NCBI GenBank assembly: GCA_029962745.1 | Contig: CM057158.1 | Location: forward strand, 2,391,558 to 2,455,557 | Origin: Echinometra lucunter | Lineage: Eukaryota > Echinodermata > Echinoidea > Camarodonta > Echinometridae | Direction: 5' to 3' | Length of the DNA: 64,000 nucleotides | Shown: positions 58,371 through 64,000 of the stretch, in pieces | Position numbering within the stretch: the first letter of the stretch is position 1 | Layout: every line of letters starts with the position of its first letter | Notes under the pieces: generated by a model | What the model was told of the DNA's origin: nothing | What the model saw: the letters and a program-made list of their open reading frames with translations, nothing else | Databases searched by the model: none | Made by a program: the position numbers and the translations under genes

Positions 58371-59789
58371 TTTCTGCAAGAGGATTTTTAAAGGAATTGT
58401 GTTCCCCTTTGAACATTTCACGGATCTACCCCCATCCATTTTAGTCGGTGTAGCAGCACAATCATGAAATTAGAGCACATTATTGGTTGTTGATCTACAC
58501 AGGGAGGGTGACCTTTCTACTTAATTGTGTGTTGAGTGATGAATAAAAGTAGTCTTATATCTACTCAAGATAATACATGTAATGCAGTAAACATTGAAAA
58601 AAAAATATGCAAATGTGAAATCACTCATTCACAGCAAACCAGCCATTTAGCAAATGTTGTTGCAATAGTGGTGCATTTAAAGCTCAATTTAAAAAGCCAT
58701 AAACAGCATTCTGAAACAGTTTTAAAAAACACATTTGTTTCATGATACCTGGTTAAAGCTCTTTTCTCCACTTAGAATTTTGTTTTAAAACATATTTCTT
58801 AATTGTATTTAAACTGCATTAAAAAAAATCAAGAAGAAAAAACAAATAGCTCGAGATGCAACCTTGGGCAACAAAACACTGATTCCAGCCTGAAAAAAAG
58901 AAACCGTACATGAACCCAAAGTTGAATAAATCTATTCAGTCTTCCTTAAAATACATGTTTGGTCACATTCAGAAGAGTTTTGAAATATCAGAAAGAAATA
59001 ACATCACTGATTTAGAAAGTAAACTTTACTTCACAGCTTTTTAAATATATTCTTTCACAAATCTTGCTAATACTTAGCTTACATGATTCTGGTGGCTCCA
59101 GAGAAATGAGGCCAGCCGAGTTCTAGAATCATGCTGATATATAAAAAATATCAATTCACTTGGATGCATTTCAAGTATTGTCACTCTACATTTGGGGCAA
59201 AATCAATTTCCATAGTATCTACAGGTTTTGTTGAATGTCAAATCCTCAGAGAGAAATGGCTGAAAATTTGAAATATAAGCTTTCATTCTGCCTGTATTGA
59301 TAAGGGTCTATATTTTATTTTTATTTCCTGAATTTAGGAGCAAAATTGACCTTAAGGAGGATAAATTTCATTGGAATCAGTACATCAAAATGGATAACTC
59401 TCTACATTTCTTAACCTTGTCAAAAACAATATGGGCACATCTGAAAATGTCTGGATCTGAGCTATCATTCTGCCAATATTGATAACTTTCTGCATTTCTT
59501 ATACTTTTCTATATAACAATTCTGATACCCCCACCCCAATGTTTGAAATATGAGAAACTGCTCTGTCGATAAATATAACTGTCTACATGTACTTGCTGAC
59601 TTGGCCTTTCAATGAGTATATGTGGCCAGAAGTGGCTCACATCCAATAAAGTATTCTATCATTACCGATAGCTGTTTCAAACATTTCTTTGATTTTTATA
59701 ATTTGAGGGCAATATTACTGCTTTTACAAAGCAATTAATCTGCACGTGAATTGGGGAAAAATGCATTTCTTGATCTAGGTGTTGTTAAA

Positions 59790-59960
59790 TTACAGAATTT
59801 GCTTTCTTTGCATAATTACATGTATCGATATATGCATCAAAAGAAAGCTTGTAACTTTAATTTCAAAATGATATATATTACCATGTACAATAATTGAGAA
59901 TAAGGGAGCACTAGTCATTCAAACACAATTTGATGATTGGTAAACATGTTTACTCCAATG
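59790..59960 (+). repeat. Dispersed repeat, partner at 18328-18500
   Basis: Same block order and orientation as the 18.3-kb segment, with scattered substitutions. Confidence 0.55.
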
Positions 59961-61620
59961 CACCAATTTGCCAGTTTGTGCAAAGTGGCAATGAGTTATA
60001 TGCAAAATATTATACTCTTGCTTGTAAATTATATGATGCAGAAATATACACTTAGGTAGCTTATCAAGAGGTGAGTCCATTGGTTTTAATCGGCTTCTCT
60101 GCATCCGGGTATTCACATCGACTTTCCCGATCTTCATTCTTTTGTCTTCACAGGAACAGGAGGATTAGAAGGGGTTAGCGGAATAAAAGACAAGCAGGAA
60201 TCCCACTCTAGGCTGCTGTGAAATTGGGCGCTGACTAAGTTTAGTTTTTTTGTGGCAGATTGTTCTGTACATGTGAACAAGCCAAGTTGACCAAAGCAGA
60301 TGAAGGAGTTAAACAAGTTTTAAAGCTGTGAAATAAACTTCATAAATCTAAATACTTCCATTCCTCCATTTTCCCATTGTCACAGAAATACAATGGTTAT
60401 CAAGCACTAATATGTGACTGCATACATTTCTATTGCAGTAAACATTCCCATGCAGTTAGTCTACAACGCAGTAATGTATCAAGTGTCACAACATCAGGTG
60501 TGACAAAGCATATAAAAGTAGAGCTGTCAGCCTATCACTGCCTTCATTTCTTTCACCCTACTGTCAGACTAGAGAGTTTTCGTATGGATAGGAATAGGAC
60601 GTTTTATGTGTCTGATACGTCGTATGAATATGCATCGTATATCAAAACGATGGTTTTAGCATCCTTTCATTCGAATATCGTATATTCACACAACAGAAAT
60701 TTGTGTCTGATTACTCTCATATCTGTATGTTGTATAAGTAGGTGGGGCTTATTCACATATCCATATCCAAAGTCTTTTAAAAGTGCAGATCATGATATTA
60801 TATCATAATGTGATAATATACAAACATGAAATGATAATACAGTGTATCATCATTATCATTATTATCATTGGGGGTAGCCAGTAGGATAGTTTTAGCAATG
60901 TATGTAAAAACTATGCAAAGCAAAGTGCAGTACTGTAGATAAGTATTATTCTATTCAGAGAGCACATTATCAAAGGGAAACAGTGTGAAATTCCTACGCT
61001 ACATCAGCGACCCATATTAGCTGCTGATGGGTGAGATGCACATCCGTAGCTTCAGGTACCTTTATCATCTTGTCAAAGCAAATTGGGAGACAAATGAACA
61101 CTGAGTTTACGTGTTTTACAACCAGATTGACAGAACAAGATTGCCAAATGCTTTTCTGCTGAATATGTAAGCAAATCATACTCCGAAGATGATTAACCTA
61201 AACCTACATGTATATGTACAGGCTGGTTGTATAGACACATTCTCTGCAGTCAATGTTATATATTATTAGATTTTTTAATATTCAACCCTGGACCAAATTA
61301 ATGTTGACTCTTACAGTGCTGATGGCACGTATATGTGCCCAAGAGACTTTACATTTTTAATCGACCATTACTCCACTTCAAATAATGGATATGGTCATGA
61401 AAATATGTCAAAGTTTAGAGGATAAATATAGTATTTAAAATATCTGTATATGCTACCATATGATATTTTTTTTAAAAACTGCAGATTTTGGAAAGGATCC
61501 ATTCTTATTTTAGCATAAAACAAAAGCAAACAAATGAGAAATGAAAACGGAAAGGTCAAGAGGGAAGCTAAACACTGCAAACAGGTGTGATCCATTTTTT
61601 CTGCTGATGCACGGTTTTGT

Positions 61621-61660
61621 TTTATTGGATTTTGCTTTGTTTTACTGGATTTTGCTTTGT
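61621..61660 (+). repeat. 20-bp tandem duplication
   Basis: TTTATTGGATTTTGCTTTGT is followed by TTTACTGGATTTTGCTTTGT, one mismatch. Confidence 0.85.
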
Positions 61661-62612
61661 TTTTCATGATTTTCAGTGTATTTTTCGTAATTCACACTTT
61701 TTTGGCCTCTTCCCGAATTCCATGATTTTTTTCCGTTTTCCGTATCACAGAAAACTGGGGACTTTAAAAGTATAGCCCTGAGAAATTCATCCCAGAACAC
61801 ATGTATTATCAACTGTATCATCACTATTGATCGTAATTTTTTTTTAAAATTCATGCAAGCTATGATTTAGCAGTATTAACATCAACTGATAACGCATAAT
61901 TTTGATAGCTTCATGTTTAATCTCCAAAGTAGTATTATTCAGTTATATTTCAACCTCTAAAACAGCCTCTGAAATACATGGATCAAAAGGCCAATCAAAA
62001 GAAATAAGGGAATGAAATCACATAAACTGATATTTATGAGAATTTTAATATAAACAAAAAAGATACAACTAACGTTCCTTGCAAATAATATGTCATCTAC
62101 TGAATAAGACAAGAATCGGCTGCAACTTGTACATTTCCTTAGTTTAGTTGAGGTCTTGACCGAAGGTATCAAAGGCAATTCTATGGCAAGCAAAGCAATA
62201 CTACTATAATACTCCCATGATTACTCTGAATGATCTCTGGGGACAAAGACTGGCATAAATTGATTAAGAGGTAATCATTCCAGCGAGAAAACATATGGCT
62301 TGCCAGAGCCTGGAAGACAATTATCACCGGTCGGACCAATAGAGGGCTTGCAGGTTAATGACCTTACAAATCTTTAACATGTTAGCAAGGCCTATAAATG
62401 TAATTACAAAGCTCGTTTCTCTTCAGGGCAGGTTTGCTTACATCTTCGTTCTGACCTGTGGGCATGCTGGAGAGGCCAGTTAACAAAGTGGCCCAGTGCC
62501 AGTGTGATTAATCTGGAGATATTATAGGAGATAAATTTATGAGGCAACATCTTTGTTTCTATTACTAGTACCCCCTATTTCTTCCTTACCAAGTTTCCTT
62601 CCTGTTTAACCA

Positions 62613-62636
<24 letters not shown>
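62613..62636 (+). repeat. (TC)n microsatellite
   Basis: Twelve TC units. Confidence 0.9.
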
Positions 62637-62643
<7 letters not shown>

Positions 62644-62958
62644 ATGAAAGCCAATGATAAACATATCTCTATTCACTTCCTTTCTTATTCATAATTTTTT
62701 TTTCATTACAACTTCTTTTATATTATCCTTCTGTATCTCTCTTCTTCTTTCAAAGCCTCTCACTTTCCTAGCCCCTCTCATTTTCTCATTATTTCTCCTT
62801 GATTACTTAAAAATGACCAGCTCAAAGCAAAATGTTTCTCTCAAGCAAAATCTGAAGATATATGGACTCCTTATGTGAGCAATCAGGATACACTTTACAA
62901 ACAAAGAAAGAGGTAAGTTTCTGTTTTTAAAAATGGACACACTCTTTAATTTATTTAA

Positions 62959-63452
62959 AGGCATTGGTTAACATTGTTATAATCTTTTTAAAATCTCATT
63001 TTGTTACTTGAAAATGGGATAAACATAAGGGTTATAGTGTAAAAATACCAGTCTAAAAGTTTCAAAGTATAACATTGACTGGAAGTATTTTTAAATATTG
63101 GAAATGTGAACCAATGTTTGAAAAATATGCGGGGGTCGTTTGCACAGACTAGACGTAAGGAGTGCGCATGCGCGCATGGCTCACCGGACCGTATTGTGTG
63201 TATTGGCGTATCACGCGGCGGGAGGCAGATAATGGTATTTTTTAAATTCAAACAAAACTGTCCTCTTATCGATTGTCTCTGAGACAAAAAATAATAAAAT
63301 TGCAGTTTGCGTCCAACTTACAGTTTTTCATTCCAAATCATAGTTGGTTTCAGGGTTTTTTAGTACAAATACAAGTACTCATAGTCATACACATGTTTCA
63401 TCTCAGTTTGAGAATTTTTAAAATCAGCTGCTCACAAAGTTAGCCAATGCCT
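62959..63452 (+). mobile_element. TTAA-flanked inverted-repeat element, family A copy 4
   Basis: Flanked by TTAA (62955-62958, 63453-63456), ends AGGCATTGGTTAAC and GTTAGCCAATGCCT. It is the best-preserved copy at both ends and keeps CpGs in GGAGTGCGCATGCGCGCATG. It shares its right TTAA with the next copy. Confidence 0.85.
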
Positions 63453-63456
63453 TTAA

Positions 63457-63994
63457 AGTAAAAGGCTAACATTGTGAGAATTTTAAAAAATCTCATTTTG
63501 CTACTTGACAATGATATAAACACACGAGTTATAGTTTTAAAATACCAGTCTGAAAGTTTCAAAGTATAATGTCGACGGAAAGTATTTTTAAATATTAAAA
63601 ATGTAAACCAATGTTTGAAGAAAATATAGTGGTCGGTTGCACAGACTGGACATAAGAAGCGTGCATGTGCACAGAGTTCACCTGACCAGTGTATGTGTAT
63701 GCATATCATGTATAGTACGGTGGTGTGTATGTGTGTGTATGCATATCATGTATAGTACAGGGAGAGAGGTGAAGCCAACGGTTTTTTTTTTAATTGGTTG
63801 AAAATGCTCCTCTGGCTATTTGTCTCATGAGACCAACACTTATAAAATTGGTGTTTGCATCTTATTAACAGTTTTTCATTTCAAATTATGGTTGGTTTCA
63901 GGGTTTCTGAGTACAAATACAAGTAGTCATACATATGTTTCATCTTAGTTTGAGAATTTTTTAAATTAGCTGCTCACAAAGTTAGCCAATGCCT
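63457..63994 (+). mobile_element. Family A copy 5, head to tail with copy 4, internal duplication
   Basis: It begins right after the TTAA shared with copy 4 (63453-63456) and ends GTTAGCCAATGCCT at 63994, where the expected TTAA reads TCCA. The left end is degraded (AGTAAAAGGCTAAC). The middle has an inserted duplication: GTGTATGCATATCATGTATA occurs twice, at about 63694 and 63736. Confidence 0.78.
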
Positions 63995-64000
63995 TCCAGT

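Larger units (their letters stand above)
58375..62950. other. Gene-free stretch
   Basis: AT-rich. The partner of the 18.3-kb dispersed repeat is at 59790-59960. A CpG-bearing patch with repeated TCGTAT words lies at 60580-60690, inside a 143-codon plus frame (60377-60808) lacking any recognisable domain. A 20-bp tandem duplication lies at 61621-61660, and (TC)n at 62613-62636. Confidence 0.45.

Noticed and set aside
60134..60230. Possible plus-strand terminal exon after TTTTGTCTTCACAG
   Set aside because: One frame is open for about 20 codons then stops; no family similarity and no upstream exon.
60377..60808. 143-codon plus-strand open frame
   Set aside because: No recognisable domain, starts at a non-ATG codon, residues look like random AT-rich translation; only a small CpG patch is unusual.
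1..64000. tRNA, rRNA or histone genes
   Set aside because: No cloverleaf with A/B boxes, no rRNA core and no histone-like frames were recognised by eye; a covariance-model search would be decisive.

Overview
This window looks like non-coding DNA from a marine-invertebrate nuclear genome. An echinoderm, probably a sea urchin, is my best guess. The sequence is AT-rich and CpG-poor, with no prokaryotic gene layout, many short A/T-biased chance ORFs, and dense microsatellites and poly-C/poly-G runs. It also carries a large load of short inverted-repeat DNA transposons and a Helitron-like element with ~157-bp tandem repeats plus a GACG-type microsatellite. The taxonomic call is an inference from repeat style, not from a conserved gene. 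I recognise no complete protein-coding gene.

Left edge (1-1400): the best gene candidate is a first coding exon on the minus strand (994-1083). It encodes a hydrophobic leader and ends at a GTAAGC splice donor. A CpG-retaining 5' leader (1084-1345) and an RFX X-box-like motif (1387-1400) lie behind it. If this is real, the rest of the gene lies left of or beyond the window and most of what follows is upstream DNA. At 4.08-4.69 kb there is a CpG-rich, broken, coding-like stretch of unknown origin.

Middle and right (3.4-64 kb): this is mostly intergenic or intronic sequence. (i) There are five copies of a ~490-540-bp TTAA-flanked inverted-repeat element (3.5, 15.1, 51.6, 63.0, 63.5 kb) and two copies of a ~558-bp near-perfect palindrome (13.1, 38.8 kb). 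About ten further MITE-like elements include one with perfect TAA flanks (7.5 kb), one with TTAA flanks (22.0 kb), a GC-rich one (23.1 kb) and a CpG-rich one (40.2 kb). (ii) A pearl/Helentron-like element lies at 41.08-42.64 kb. (iii) LINE 3' ends with recognisable ORF2 C-terminal residues lie at 14.3 and 29.5 kb. (iv) There are many locally duplicated segments (8.1, 18.6, 25.2, 32.2, 35.7, 37.4, 45.2, 54.5 and 57.9 kb). The 35.7-36.6 kb set has exon-like units with splice signals on the minus strand. (v) Several repeat-free, CpG-retaining blocks rich in homeodomain-type cores (8.6, 26.8, 28.3, 30.1-30.8, 33.8-34.2, 52.3 kb) are enhancer candidates.

No tRNA, rRNA, CRISPR array or complete transposase gene was seen. 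Annotated exons here are hypotheses that need RNA-seq or a cross-species alignment.
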